Origin: Chaetoceros tenuissimus
Taxonomy: Eukaryota; Bacillariophyta; Thalassiosirophyceae; Chaetocerotales; Chaetocerotaceae
Length of the DNA stretch: 64,000 nucleotides
Direction of reading: 5' to 3'
NCBI GenBank assembly: GCA_021927905.1
Contig: BLLK01000062.1
Coordinates: 2,356,001 to 2,420,000 of the forward strand
Both the position numbers and the translations under genes were made by a program. Position 1 is the first letter of the stretch. Each line of letters starts with the position of its first letter. This document shows, piece by piece, positions 1-10,077 of the stretch. The notes under the pieces are model-generated. The model had not been told where the DNA came from. It did no database searches and saw only the letters and a list, made by a program, of their open reading frames with translations.

Positions 1-1066
1 TGGAACCAACTTCATTCTCTAGTCTAGTAAAATGAACATGAAAATGATAAAACTGTGGATGATAGTGTACAAAGCATCTGATCTGATCCCTTTTTACCCC
101 ATAGATACTTTCGATAGCTTCATAGCCTTCTTCCTCCATTGACTTGAGCATTGGTATGTGTTCTCTTCTCAAATCTCTCAAAGAAGCAATTCCTTTGCAT
201 TTGGTAATTCCTAAGCAATACAACTCTTCAACTGACGGGTGTTGAAACCATTCTTTTCGTGGTGTTGTGAGAGGGGGTGGATGTGATCTCCACTTTGTAT
301 CTATGTTTACAATGAAGTCTTCATGATTTACCAATAGCCTTTCCTTCTCCTTCTTCACTTCGATCACATTCGCGATCCATCCCAAACTTCCACTATCAAC
401 GATTGACTGAATATATGGCTTCGTAACTTTCTCATAAAGTTCTGGTGTTTCATGAATCAAGATTGAGCCGAGGGAGGGCATTGCTCTAAAAATTTGTTTT
501 TCGCTTGCAGGAGAAATTAATTCAACATCAAATGTGCCATATATTTTCATCGCATCTTGAACTGATAAAGACATCCCTTCTACATTGTTTGCCACCTTTT
601 CTGTAGGATTTGCAGTATAGTAACTGTACTCTGCACCACTTTCACTTTTTAAAACAAACTCGTACTGAGAAAGAAACGACATAATATCTTGCGATGCTTC
701 CGGTTTATGTTGCAACAATTTCAATTCAGGTTTACCATTTTCATCTGATGATAATACAGGATTGCTACCCAGTAAAATCTTGTGAAACGGAATCACAGTG
801 AGCTTTAGAAGAGACTGCACTGTTTTCTCCTTCACCTTTTCTTTATCATCATCACATCCATTGGAGCTATAATCAATGTCCACGGTATGAGACATTAATA
901 GTGTCGCATGCTGGTCGCTGATTGTAAGACTCTGCACTTTAGAGTCCTTTTTGGAAAGGATTGAAATTGGATCTTCTACTGAAATTGGATCTTCTCCTTC
1001 ATTTTTTGCTTTTTTCTCCATTGGCTCATCAATATTGTTCTGCTGCTCCATACTACGTTTCGACAT
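1..1066 (-). CDS. DCPS: Scavenger mRNA decapping enzyme DcpS (3' end cut by window)
   Basis: This HIT-family pyrophosphatase hydrolyses the m7G cap left after 3'-5' mRNA decay. The frame is open from an ATG at 1066 to the window edge, giving about 355 residues, and it has no intron. The C-terminal part visible here carries SLRDLRREH, the sequence VHYHPQFYHFHVHF with the HIT histidine triad (HxHxH), and a Trp-containing linker resembling the cap-binding region of animal DcpS. The N-terminus is charged (KRSMEQQ...KKAKNE), compatible with a nuclear signal. A short in-frame duplication makes DPISVEDPIS near residue 27. The last few dozen residues lie outside the window. The gene is divergent from the Whirly gene and shares a 357-bp spacer with it. 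The family call is secure. Confidence 0.9.
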   Translation of the reverse strand, partial: MSKRSMEQQNNIDEPMEKKAKNEGEDPISVEDPISILSKKDSKVQSLTISDQHATLLMSHTVDIDYSSNGCDDDKEKVKEKTVQSLLKLTVIPFHKILLGSNPVLSSDENGKPELKLLQHKPEASQDIMSFLSQYEFVLKSESGAEYSYYTANPTEKVANNVEGMSLSVQDAMKIYGTFDVELISPASEKQIFRAMPSLGSILIHETPELYEKVTKPYIQSIVDSGSLGWIANVIEVKKEKERLLVNHEDFIVNIDTKWRSHPPPLTTPRKEWFQHPSVEELYCLGITKCKGIASLRDLRREHIPMLKSMEEEGYEAIESIYGVKRDQIRCFVHYHPQFYHFHVHFTRLENEVGS

Positions 1067-1423
1067 TTTTTATAGAAGCTCAATTTCTTTTTAGGGTCGA
1101 TGAATAGAAGGAATACGAATAGCTTGTTAGGAATAGGGTTAGAATATGAATACCTATCGATCATAAGGTTTTGAGAGGTTTTGTGATGAGTGATGAAAGA
1201 CGAAAGAGTTTGGTGGAGATGCAATCCCATTTTAGAGTCTCTTAGCCGAGTCAATGATTCTGTCCGACTATAGTCTACCCTACCAAACTTCAACTGTTTG
1301 GATCACAATCACACAAAAAAAACAGGATCGTAGGGAACCATTTCCATTGCTTGTACTGTAATCATAGAGCTTTCAATATTTATAATTTTGTCCATAGCGT
1401 CTCAAGTCCATTAAATTGTTTCA
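1067..1423. other. Divergent intergenic spacer DcpS/Whirly
   Basis: Shared 5' region of two divergent genes. It contains A/T-rich stretches and an A-run near 1315-1322. I see no convincing ORF, RNA gene or repeat. Confidence 0.5.
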
Positions 1424-2242
1424 ATGCTGTCGAATATTGGAAAAGTAGGCAGAATTTGTGGAGGGCGATCGTTGCTTTTGAGGAATCCTTCGTCGTTGAG
1501 GTCTCATTATTCATCTAGACCTGTTACGCAATTGTTTTCAAGATGTCAAGTTATAGGCTCAAACTCGAACTCATCCAGAGGAGAACAGACTTCAGCACCA
1601 TTACTAAATCAATCAAGGCAATACAGTAATGATGTCAAGAGAGCATTCCCTTCCTACTATGTGTATGGTGATGGCTGTTTTCACATAAAACCAATCATGC
1701 CCAAGTTTAAATCTGTTACACAAGATGGAATATCATTACAGGAAAAGGGGAGAATGCTTCTAGAACTCGCACCTGCAAAAACTGGAAATCAGAGGGGTTT
1801 CAATTGGGAGGAAAAGATTTCATTTGCATTGACAGTGGAGGAAATGGGTCTAATGCTTTCACAATTGCCTCATTATAGAGTAGCATTCGGCAGGAAAATC
1901 GGAGGAGACAATTCTACAGGCTTTAATGGTGCCGGCTATGATTTAGTGAGTGCCCCAGTATCTAATGAATCTATTGACAAAGTACTGATTGCAGATCCGG
2001 GTGATGGTGCTACAATTACTTTTCGTTTAGACTTTCAGAAGGAGGGTGTAGGAGGACAATTCCCACCACCTGGTACCAATGAAGGTTGTAGATCTGCACC
2101 CTTAGAGGCTACTATAGAAGCTGGAGAATGGGAGGTTATTAAAACATTGTTCAGAGAAAGTATTCCACGTTTTCTTGGCTGGAGTAAAATGATGGATATT
2201 GAATTGAGTAGTGCAGTTGACATGGCTAAGAAGCCAATGTGA
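1424..2242 (+). CDS. Whirly-family organellar ssDNA-binding protein
   Basis: A 272-residue protein. Residues 1 to about 70 look like a mitochondrial-type presequence (Arg/Ser-rich, few acidic residues). The remainder fits the Whirly fold: a YYVYGDGCFHIKPIMPKF strand, GRMLLELAPA, FNWEEKISFALTVEEMG (plant Whirly has a similar W-x-x-K block), and the terminal GEWEVIKTLFRESIPRFLGW, matching the AEF...LLGW helix of plant Whirlies. Whirly proteins form tetramers and 24-mers on single-stranded DNA and help keep organelle genomes stable. The canonical KGKAALT motif is not obvious, so it is a divergent member. Mitochondrial targeting is inferred. Its 3' end faces the myosin gene across only about 64 bp. 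Confidence 0.75.
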   Translation: MLSNIGKVGRICGGRSLLLRNPSSLRSHYSSRPVTQLFSRCQVIGSNSNSSRGEQTSAPLLNQSRQYSNDVKRAFPSYYVYGDGCFHIKPIMPKFKSVTQDGISLQEKGRMLLELAPAKTGNQRGFNWEEKISFALTVEEMGLMLSQLPHYRVAFGRKIGGDNSTGFNGAGYDLVSAPVSNESIDKVLIADPGDGATITFRLDFQKEGVGGQFPPPGTNEGCRSAPLEATIEAGEWEVIKTLFRESIPRFLGWSKMMDIELSSAVDMAKKPM

Positions 2243-2306
2243 AATGTGAGCAGAAAGAATTTTTAATAACTATTTACTTAAGATATCTATACATGCAATA
2301 GTTGCT

Positions 2307-5300
2307 TTACTCGTGTTCTTCTTGTTCATAACTAATATCAAGCATAGATACATCTTCTTGCCTCGAGCTGAACACCAATTCCCTTCCAACAACTTCTTCT
2401 CGTCCGTGTTTCCTTTCGATCAAAATGTCATTGCAAAGGTCACATACCCTTGCAGGATTCCCAGATTTTTTTACTCTCTGGCAGTACGATGGGAAAAAAT
2501 CTGATTCAAGCTTCTGATCTGCACAAGAACCGCACACTGTGGAACCACAATGGTGACAATTTTTCTTTCCAAACCCAATTAACTTGCGTTTGCATTGCAT
2601 GCAGTTTGATCTTGAAGGGGCAAGTTTTTGTTCGCATTTTATGGACGCAAACAGCTGGCGCATGATACTAAGGTCGTCAATCATGTCAAGGCAGTGTACC
2701 TCGTTTGAAGATGAATGACCTTTCCAAAATTTTTGCCATCTTGATGGTTTTTGCCAAGCGAGATGTAATTGTGCATTTCTCTCCAAAAGTTGGGCAGCAG
2801 TATTGTAATCTTGATGATAGATTGATAGATGAATAGCAGCACAGCCATTCATGGATTGGATATTTGTATCACAACCCTGATATAGCATAAGCTGTACAAT
2901 ATCTGCAAAAAAGTCATAGGACTGAAGATACACATTATGTAAGAACAAGTGCATTGGAGTCTGCCCACGATTATTCTGGACGTTTGGACTTCCTCCATTC
3001 TTCAAGAAGTACAATATAATTTCCCCTGCATCTTCGTGTCTAAGTATCGATGCATGATGCAATGGAGTATTTCCATCCTTATCTTGATAATTGACATCCA
3101 ATTGTCCAGATGATGCTGAGCTAAAAAGTATCTTCATTATCTCAACTGCAAGTGAATTCTTTTGCAATGGTTGACATCCATGATGTTCCTGTCGAAAGTG
3201 TTCATCGTGAATATTGTCTTGAGCAACTAAATGTAGCGGTGTTAGCCACTTGAAGTCGTCCGCGACATTAAGATTCGCACCATTAGAAACCAAGTACTGA
3301 ACAGATTCAACGTCTCGACGCTGTACTGCAATATGGACAGCACAAAATCCTTTTTCGTTCGGAATATTTGGATTAGCATTTCCTTTTTCGAGCAGCAACT
3401 TTACAAAATTGACATTAGGGGCAAGATGCAAGGCTGTATTACCTCTGTCGTCCTGGGTATTCGCCACGATCGAATCGTTCTTAAGTAAAAATTCAGCTGA
3501 CGCCAAATTTTTGCCCAAAACAGCGAGGTGTAAAGGTGTTCTACCATCTCTACCACCCCGATTTACTTCACTTGCAACATCGTCGCAATTAGTAACTGCA
3601 ATAGACAAGGCATCGTCGTCAGCTGCTCTTATGGCTTTATGAATAGGGTTATCATAGTAACCTTCACGAAAGCTTGTTGTAAGCTCTTGTGACAGAGATT
3701 CATCCATGCATGTGGTTGGTTCTGTTTCGTAGCTTTTGTTTGGTGAACTCCATGAGTTAAATGATGAGTTGAGTGATCGGTTTGGAGAGGCAAAGTTGCT
3801 AGGAAATTTACTTAGATTGGTAGACCCTTGGAATGTACCAACCGAATCCCGCATTTCCTCGATTTCTTCTTTCAAGGAAGTGACAACAGATGATAGACGT
3901 TCAATTTCTTTGTCCTTGTTTCTACAATCTTTGACTTTCTGTTGGTATAAGCTCCACAAATGTTTTGGATCAATATCACAATCATCTGCTTCCTTCTTCT
4001 CGTCAGTGTAGGGGATGGACTGGATATTACAATTTCTTGCCTCTCGCAGCTCCTTCTTCAGCATCTGAACTTTTTCACGAAGCTCATTGCGTTCGGATGC
4101 AACTTTTTTGAAATCATTTGCTTCAAGTCTCAGTTTTTTAACAATGTCACAAGCTTTTTTCATTCTAAAGCACTGCTGTAAATTGAATGCAATGTATTGT
4201 TGAACAAGAAAGTTATTCCTACATTTCAACATCCTCCACCAAGACTGGATCTTACATGCTTTGCTACACTTATTCAAAATTGCAAACATCTTCCTATCTC
4301 GATTCCCCCTGAATAGTTTCTGACACACGACTGCCAAATGTATATGTTTTGAATAATGTGTCCTCGCAATAAATCCTCTCACAGCAGACTGAATTAAAAT
4401 GGAAGAATTTTCCCTTCGCAAGTTTCTTACTCTGTTCATAGCAAGAAATTGTCGACTGTAACACTGAATGGAGATTATGGAAAGTACTATCTTTTCATAG
4501 ATTCTTCGTCCATTGAACATTCTATACATAGACTGTATCTTGACAGCAGATTGATGCAACTTTTTACTCCTAAGATACTCAAGTGCCTCAAAGGCTTGGT
4601 GTCGGAGAAAAACTTTTGTCATTCCTAATTGTAATCCGACAGAAACCAAATCAAAGACAGTCCTATGTTGTCGCACATTCTCTCCTCCGCACCTGATGCT
4701 TAAGCGTTCTGATATTTGTGGTACTACCTGTTCTACGAGAATTGTACATGGATCTTCTCCATGTATCCTTCTTGATCTCTTCAGTGTAGACAAAGCTAGA
4801 ATTGAATATCTTTGCAAGAACATTTCTTTCGTGTATCTCTGAGGATATCCAATACGAGAAACCCTGACTGCTTCCAATACACCTGCACATCTCAACTGAT
4901 CTGCTATTATTGCTGGCATAAAATTATCAGGAACTAAATTGTCATTGGGTTTGAGGCATCGAATATAGTGAGGGGTTGTTTTGTCTATGCTTTCCCTTAA
5001 TGTCCGAAGTTGAGAAGCAAACTGTGAACCAACGCTTGCTTTTGCTAAAGAACTTGATGAACGATGCAACGTTCGTGAACTCTTATTGCTGGTTTCTGTT
5101 ACGTGTGAACTCAATATTTTCCCAAGTTCGACAAAAATAGATGTCTCCGATGCTAATAAAAAGTCTGTAGCCTCATTTGAAAGTTCATCCTTATTCTTGT
5201 CTAGGAATGTTTCTGAGGTATATTCAACTATTCCTGCATAGTGTTGTATACAAAAACGCCCATTTGCTTTTTGCGTCTGATTGGCATTGAATCTAGGGTG

Positions 5301-7361
5301 GTCATGACACTTTCCATAAGTGACATTTGCAAATGATTGATCTGTACACTTGGCTAGTTTGCATTGTTCATCAAGAATCGAAAAAATTCCTGTATGCTTT
5401 TTCTCAATCAAGTCAAGAATGTCTTGGTTGTCTGGAAATGAAATAAACGACCATTCTATTCCTTCCCTCTCGTATTCTTCTTGTTCAAGTTTGAAGACAT
5501 GCTTGTTAAACTGCTGCTGGAGAGATTCGTTACAATAGTTGATGCACAGCTGCTCAAATGAATTCACTTCGAAGGATTCAAAGCCGAAAATATCCAAGAT
5601 TTTGATGAATGCGGTATTGTCGTTGCCATGTGTATAGTTACTATCTCCGACGGTTATTGACGTGTTAACTTTGTGAACAATATATTCAAAAAGTGCACCA
5701 TACGTTGCCTTCATTAGTGCTTCGACAGCCCTTTCGACTTTTGACAAGTTGAGATTTTTCTTGACTACCTCATTGCCAACTTTGATTGCAGTGGTGCAGA
5801 GGGCGTTTGTCAATGAATCAAAATCCACCCCGAAGATATTTAATACATGTTGAATAGATTCGTTTGTTTCATCAAGTACGACAGTATCTCCCTTTGCCTC
5901 ATGAAAGGTAATGTTGGAAAGGTGTAACAATCCGCTAACTACCTTGAATATACCAATTTGCTCCTCTGGAGAAAATCCTACAGTATTCATGGCTTGCTTC
6001 AAGTCACCAAAAGTCACAGTATCTTCCACTCCATCTCTTCGGTCAAATGTTCCTGACGAGGCGGTGATTCTGAAATCATGGATACCATAACCTTTTAGTC
6101 CTATTTCTTTTTTTTCTAAAACTCGCATCCCATTCAAGATTTCGTAAAATATATGGTAATTGCGCTCACCCTCTGTTTGCCGAATTATCCTAACTTTCTC
6201 GAGAAGATATGTTCTCACACTTGCCCCTAGTAGTTGCCCAGACTTGCTAAATTGAATTTCAATAAATTTCCCAAAACGAGATGAATTGTCATTTCTCACT
6301 GTTCTTGCATTACCAAAACTTTCAAGTAATGGATTTGATTGAAGTACTTGTTGTTCGATGTTTCTACTTTCATTTTGAGAAATGTTTCCATTTTTCGATG
6401 CCTTTTCGGATAGTTTCGCAAGGTACTGCATGATAATTTTTGTAGTGACAGTCTTTCCAGCACCACTCTCTCCACTAACAAGAATAGACTGATCTAAAGT
6501 TACATTTGAATTGTCATTTTTGTGTTTTGATCCCCTATTATTTTCAAAAGCACGTCGCATAGATGCAAAAGCTTCGTGTGCAATTGCATAAGCATGAGGT
6601 TGAATGGATGAAACGTCATCTCCATCAACCGTATCCCAGTAACGAGACATGGCCTCATTATCATAAAGTCCTTTGATCTCCTTGAACGGATTTAAAGCAA
6701 GTAGAATTTTACCACAAAAAGTATATACATTTCCCTCGTCATAGCGTTCTTTCAATGAATGTATCAATGAGGGCTCGTGCAGATGAGTCAGCTCAATCAA
6801 ATTTGTCGGTGCTCTCTCTGACCCTGTATGTGCATTTGCTTGAACGAGGTATTTCGAGCATTCACTTGCAGTCAAGTCTACAGTTATTCCATTATACTTT
6901 TGGTTCCACTCATCTTGAATAAAAACAGATTTGGGTTGGTGTATCTTTTCAACTCCTCTACCTCCGGTCTTTCTCACATCACTGAAAATAGGAGAACTCG
7001 TTTTTCTAAGATTAACTTGACCAAAGGGACTATTCTTTGAATTTGAAAAATAAGAACCTCTTTCGAAATTATTCATATCAGAAGGAGGCGGAGGTGCTAC
7101 CTCTTCTTCTGGTGTTTGTTGAATCACAGCATAACCGAATAGCCATCCCCAAGACTGTGAGCCGCGATTATTTCTAGTTTCTGTTCGAGACCGACTGAAA
7201 TTTCTAGATCCATTGGTGCCTACAGAAGCATCATCGTCTGCAAGGGAAGCTTTCTCTTCGACAATCCTAGTTTGAATCCAGACTGGTTGTGCACTGTCAA
7301 AGTTTGCTTGCCCTAGAACCCTTTTCCTGCTCATCTCTCTCTTGTTGTGAATACCAGACAT
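2307..7361 (-). CDS. Unconventional myosin with IQ, coiled-coil, ankyrin and FYVE-like tail
   Basis: An intronless 1684-residue actin motor. The head spans roughly residues 165-930: P-loop GESGAGKT at 297-304, switch I NDNSSRFGKF, switch II DIFGFE at about 590-595, and the SH1-region helix LRCAGVLEAVRVSRIGYPQR. About six IQ-like motifs follow (about 935-1070, beginning AVKIQSMYRMFNGRR), which would bind calmodulin-type light chains. Two short coiled coils lie around 1080-1180. Ankyrin repeats occupy about 1235-1500 (DGRTPLHLAV, DGNTPLHHAS, RGQTPMHLF). A Cys-rich FYVE-like finger at about 1583-1650 contains CMQC, NCHHCGSTVCGSCA and ARVCDLC; the WxxD and the exact R+HHCR signature are imperfect, so PI3P binding is uncertain. 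The tail implies cargo or endosomal membrane attachment. The architecture resembles stramenopile-specific myosin classes; I do not assign a class number. Confidence 0.93.
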   Translation of the reverse strand: MSGIHNKREMSRKRVLGQANFDSAQPVWIQTRIVEEKASLADDDASVGTNGSRNFSRSRTETRNNRGSQSWGWLFGYAVIQQTPEEEVAPPPPSDMNNFERGSYFSNSKNSPFGQVNLRKTSSPIFSDVRKTGGRGVEKIHQPKSVFIQDEWNQKYNGITVDLTASECSKYLVQANAHTGSERAPTNLIELTHLHEPSLIHSLKERYDEGNVYTFCGKILLALNPFKEIKGLYDNEAMSRYWDTVDGDDVSSIQPHAYAIAHEAFASMRRAFENNRGSKHKNDNSNVTLDQSILVSGESGAGKTVTTKIIMQYLAKLSEKASKNGNISQNESRNIEQQVLQSNPLLESFGNARTVRNDNSSRFGKFIEIQFSKSGQLLGASVRTYLLEKVRIIRQTEGERNYHIFYEILNGMRVLEKKEIGLKGYGIHDFRITASSGTFDRRDGVEDTVTFGDLKQAMNTVGFSPEEQIGIFKVVSGLLHLSNITFHEAKGDTVVLDETNESIQHVLNIFGVDFDSLTNALCTTAIKVGNEVVKKNLNLSKVERAVEALMKATYGALFEYIVHKVNTSITVGDSNYTHGNDNTAFIKILDIFGFESFEVNSFEQLCINYCNESLQQQFNKHVFKLEQEEYEREGIEWSFISFPDNQDILDLIEKKHTGIFSILDEQCKLAKCTDQSFANVTYGKCHDHPRFNANQTQKANGRFCIQHYAGIVEYTSETFLDKNKDELSNEATDFLLASETSIFVELGKILSSHVTETSNKSSRTLHRSSSSLAKASVGSQFASQLRTLRESIDKTTPHYIRCLKPNDNLVPDNFMPAIIADQLRCAGVLEAVRVSRIGYPQRYTKEMFLQRYSILALSTLKRSRRIHGEDPCTILVEQVVPQISERLSIRCGGENVRQHRTVFDLVSVGLQLGMTKVFLRHQAFEALEYLRSKKLHQSAVKIQSMYRMFNGRRIYEKIVLSIISIQCYSRQFLAMNRVRNLRRENSSILIQSAVRGFIARTHYSKHIHLAVVCQKLFRGNRDRKMFAILNKCSKACKIQSWWRMLKCRNNFLVQQYIAFNLQQCFRMKKACDIVKKLRLEANDFKKVASERNELREKVQMLKKELREARNCNIQSIPYTDEKKEADDCDIDPKHLWSLYQQKVKDCRNKDKEIERLSSVVTSLKEEIEEMRDSVGTFQGSTNLSKFPSNFASPNRSLNSSFNSWSSPNKSYETEPTTCMDESLSQELTTSFREGYYDNPIHKAIRAADDDALSIAVTNCDDVASEVNRGGRDGRTPLHLAVLGKNLASAEFLLKNDSIVANTQDDRGNTALHLAPNVNFVKLLLEKGNANPNIPNEKGFCAVHIAVQRRDVESVQYLVSNGANLNVADDFKWLTPLHLVAQDNIHDEHFRQEHHGCQPLQKNSLAVEIMKILFSSASSGQLDVNYQDKDGNTPLHHASILRHEDAGEIILYFLKNGGSPNVQNNRGQTPMHLFLHNVYLQSYDFFADIVQLMLYQGCDTNIQSMNGCAAIHLSIYHQDYNTAAQLLERNAQLHLAWQKPSRWQKFWKGHSSSNEVHCLDMIDDLSIMRQLFASIKCEQKLAPSRSNCMQCKRKLIGFGKKNCHHCGSTVCGSCADQKLESDFFPSYCQRVKKSGNPARVCDLCNDILIERKHGREEVVGRELVFSSRQEDVSMLDISYEQEEHE

Positions 7362-7731
7362 GATGGTACTTCATAAATAGGAAGAACTATAATGTAGATC
7401 GTGATAGATGATGTAGAATACGATTGTGTTCCCTAATATTACTTGATACTTGTGTTCATGATGATCCGTAGGTGATAGGAATGGATAGCAAAGCGCAAGG
7501 CCAAAATTTTATTTGTCAAGTCTTGCAAGATTGGGAGAGAGGCAATTTTAGTGCTTTTTAGTCTTGGAATCTTTTTCAGTCTTGCAAGATCTCTGAGAAC
7601 TGAGAACACTTTCATTTTCAAATTAACATTCGACCGAGTAAAGTGCCCTACCTTCCTCATTTTTATTACAATGTGTACCATTTGGTTTTTTATCAAAGGC
7701 GTAGTTTAAAGAAAATTAATTTACTTATTCT
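7362..7731. other. Spacer myosin 5' / MetRS 3'
   Basis: It holds the myosin upstream region and the MetRS 3' UTR side. Imperfect repeats of a TCTTGCAAGA-like palindrome occur around 7520-7590 (tcttgcaaga appears twice, at about 7519 and 7581). No supported gene. Confidence 0.4.
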
Positions 7732-10077
7732 CTATGAGATAGGCGCTCCAACTAGACTTGCTACGGAACATTCACCAGCACTAGTTTTGATAGTCTTCCC
7801 CTCCCAGGTTGCAACTCCTCCTTCAACAGTTTTCAGAGTTTTTGCAACATTCTCAAAAGTCTTTTTCTTTTTCATCTGGGTAGATGAAATTGGTTCACCC
7901 TCTAGGCCATCAATGAATACTCTTTCGCCTACTTTTGCGTCTTCAGGAGGAGACACCACTTCAACCTTTGATCCGTCTTCGCTCTTTGCTGCTAGAACCA
8001 TTCCATTACTTGCAAATCCAACAATCTTGGAGGACTTTAGGTTGCAAACAACCAATACCTTCTTATCTTGTAAATCTGAAAGGTCATAATAGTTTCGAAG
8101 GCCTGAAGCAATTTGCCTTGGACCGCTTTCCTCGCCACAATCAATCTCTTCACAGAACAATTTGTCCGCCTCAGGGTGATTCCAGATCTTGGTGATCTTT
8201 CCAACCCTGATGTCAACTTTGGTGAATTCTGACTGGTTGCTATCTCCTCCCTGCTTTTGAGCAGCTTTACTTGCGGCAATCATTTGTGCTTTCTTTTCTT
8301 TCTTTTTACGCTGAGCCTCTGCAAATGATTCAGCATTCTTCAATTTCTTTTGCTCTGCGTTTAATTTTTCTTCCTCAGAGACAAGTTTAGTGTATAAAAC
8401 ATCGCCAATACTGATTGGATTACCCACGACCAAATTTCTCAAGTCGCTCTTGATACTTTCAAGTTCAATAGGAGCAGTATTTAATTTGTCAAAAATCTTT
8501 TTCGAACCTTCTGGAATAAATGGCAGCAACAAATGCGCCAACGCGTACACAGCCTCCAATGTTGCCCGAACTACAATTTGACGCTCTTCAGCTCTTTCGT
8601 CGCCTTTCATGAGCCATGGAGCTTCACTTGTGATGTATCCATTGACATCTCTAAAACCTTTCATAGCTACAGCAGCTCCGCCCTCAATTTCAAATGTATC
8701 CATTTTGGTCATGAATTCAGATCTGATTGTAGCAAAATCGACTGGCATAGTAGCAGGAGGTGGTACATCTGGTACAACACCATTGCAGTACTTCTTACAC
8801 AGGTTTGTTGCACGGTGGACGAGGTTTCCAAGAGTATCACAAAGGTCTGCATTGTGCATGATCATGAGAGATTCCTCACTAAAGGATAATTCTCCACCAT
8901 AAGGTGCCTCCTTGCATAAATACCAACGGAAAGAATCGACTGGAAATTTGTCAAGCATGTCATGAGGATCTACTACATTGCCAAGACTCTTGGACATTTT
9001 CACTCCCTCTTTATCATTAACGAAACCATGCGCAAAAACGGTCTTTGGTAAAGCAAGTCCTGCAGACATGAGGATACATGGCCAAATCACAGTGTGAAAC
9101 CAAATAATGTCTTTTCCGATGATGTGAACATCAGCCGGCCAGTGATGATCAAGATCGTTTGGATGTCCATCCCCATTTGCATTCAAAGCATTAATTCCAG
9201 TCAAATAGTTTGACAAAGCATCAAACCATACATACATCACATGTTTATCAGCAAATCCTTCTGGTACAGGAATTCCCCAATCGAAAGTGGTACGACTGAT
9301 ACTCAAGTCTCTAAGTGGATCAGCATTTAGTCGAGCAAGAATACTGTTGCGGTGCTGCTCCGGTTGAATAAACTCTGGATTTTCATTGATATAATTCACG
9401 AGTTTATCGTGGTAGTCAGACATGCGGAAAAAGTATGACTCCTCTTCTACTTGCTTCAAAGGTTTTCCAGAGGCTGGATCCTTGTAGTCTGCAAGTTTTG
9501 CATCTGAATCAGTCACAAATGTTTCTTCGCGAACATTATACCAACCAGAATATTTTGAAAGATAGATGTCACTTTCTCCCTTCTCGTTTTTGTTTGCTGC
9601 ACATCTCTTCCATAGTTCTTTGGCTGTATTCTTATGCCTATCAGAGGTTGTTCGTACATAATCGTTGTTGGAAATCAAAATACGTTGATTGAGTACCTGA
9701 AAACCAGTCACATATTTGTTACACAAATCAATTGGTTGAACCGGTGGATCTTGGTCAGCTGCGGTGTTTGCAATCTTTTGTCCGTGCTCATCTGATCCAG
9801 TTACGAAGTGAGTCTGTGCGTGTCCATGCTTCACACGATTGTAACGAGCAATTGCATCTGCAGTGGCAGCTTCATAAGCATGCCCCATATGTCCAGGTCC
9901 ATTCGTGTAGTTGATGGCAGTAGTGATGTAGAACCCCTTCTTGTTCATATCATAATCATCTGCATCTTTGGCCTTTGCTCCAAAGTATCCATAATCAATC
10001 TTGGAGTCGTCTTGAAGAGTCCATCTATCGAATCCAGATGCCTCGTTGAGTGCGTCTTTGATGTCACCAAGTTCCAT
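7732..10077 (-). CDS. MARS: Methionyl-tRNA synthetase with C-terminal tRNA-binding (EMAPII/Trbp111-like) domain
   Basis: Class I synthetase of 781 residues that charges tRNA-Met. The Rossmann fold starts at GFYITTAINY; the HIGH motif is HMGH (63-66), followed by GSDEHGQKI. KMSKS lies at about 360-364 (GVKMSKSLGNVVDP). The connective region reads YSGWYNVREETF and lacks the Cys zinc knuckles of animal and archaeal MetRS, so it is of the bacterial type. An anticodon-binding helical domain follows, then a Lys/Glu-rich linker (about 560-615) and an OB-fold tRNA-binding domain from about 620 (VDIRVGKI...HPEADKLF...NLKSSKIVGFASNGMVLAA). No presequence is evident before the core, suggesting a cytosolic enzyme. 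Start chosen at the only upstream in-frame ATG. Confidence 0.96.
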   Translation of the reverse strand: MELGDIKDALNEASGFDRWTLQDDSKIDYGYFGAKAKDADDYDMNKKGFYITTAINYTNGPGHMGHAYEAATADAIARYNRVKHGHAQTHFVTGSDEHGQKIANTAADQDPPVQPIDLCNKYVTGFQVLNQRILISNNDYVRTTSDRHKNTAKELWKRCAANKNEKGESDIYLSKYSGWYNVREETFVTDSDAKLADYKDPASGKPLKQVEEESYFFRMSDYHDKLVNYINENPEFIQPEQHRNSILARLNADPLRDLSISRTTFDWGIPVPEGFADKHVMYVWFDALSNYLTGINALNANGDGHPNDLDHHWPADVHIIGKDIIWFHTVIWPCILMSAGLALPKTVFAHGFVNDKEGVKMSKSLGNVVDPHDMLDKFPVDSFRWYLCKEAPYGGELSFSEESLMIMHNADLCDTLGNLVHRATNLCKKYCNGVVPDVPPPATMPVDFATIRSEFMTKMDTFEIEGGAAVAMKGFRDVNGYITSEAPWLMKGDERAEERQIVVRATLEAVYALAHLLLPFIPEGSKKIFDKLNTAPIELESIKSDLRNLVVGNPISIGDVLYTKLVSEEEKLNAEQKKLKNAESFAEAQRKKKEKKAQMIAASKAAQKQGGDSNQSEFTKVDIRVGKITKIWNHPEADKLFCEEIDCGEESGPRQIASGLRNYYDLSDLQDKKVLVVCNLKSSKIVGFASNGMVLAAKSEDGSKVEVVSPPEDAKVGERVFIDGLEGEPISSTQMKKKKTFENVAKTLKTVEGGVATWEGKTIKTSAGECSVASLVGAPIS

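Noticed and set aside
7643-8089. 148-residue + strand frame
   Set aside because: Antisense to the MetRS C-terminal domain, which is clearly real.
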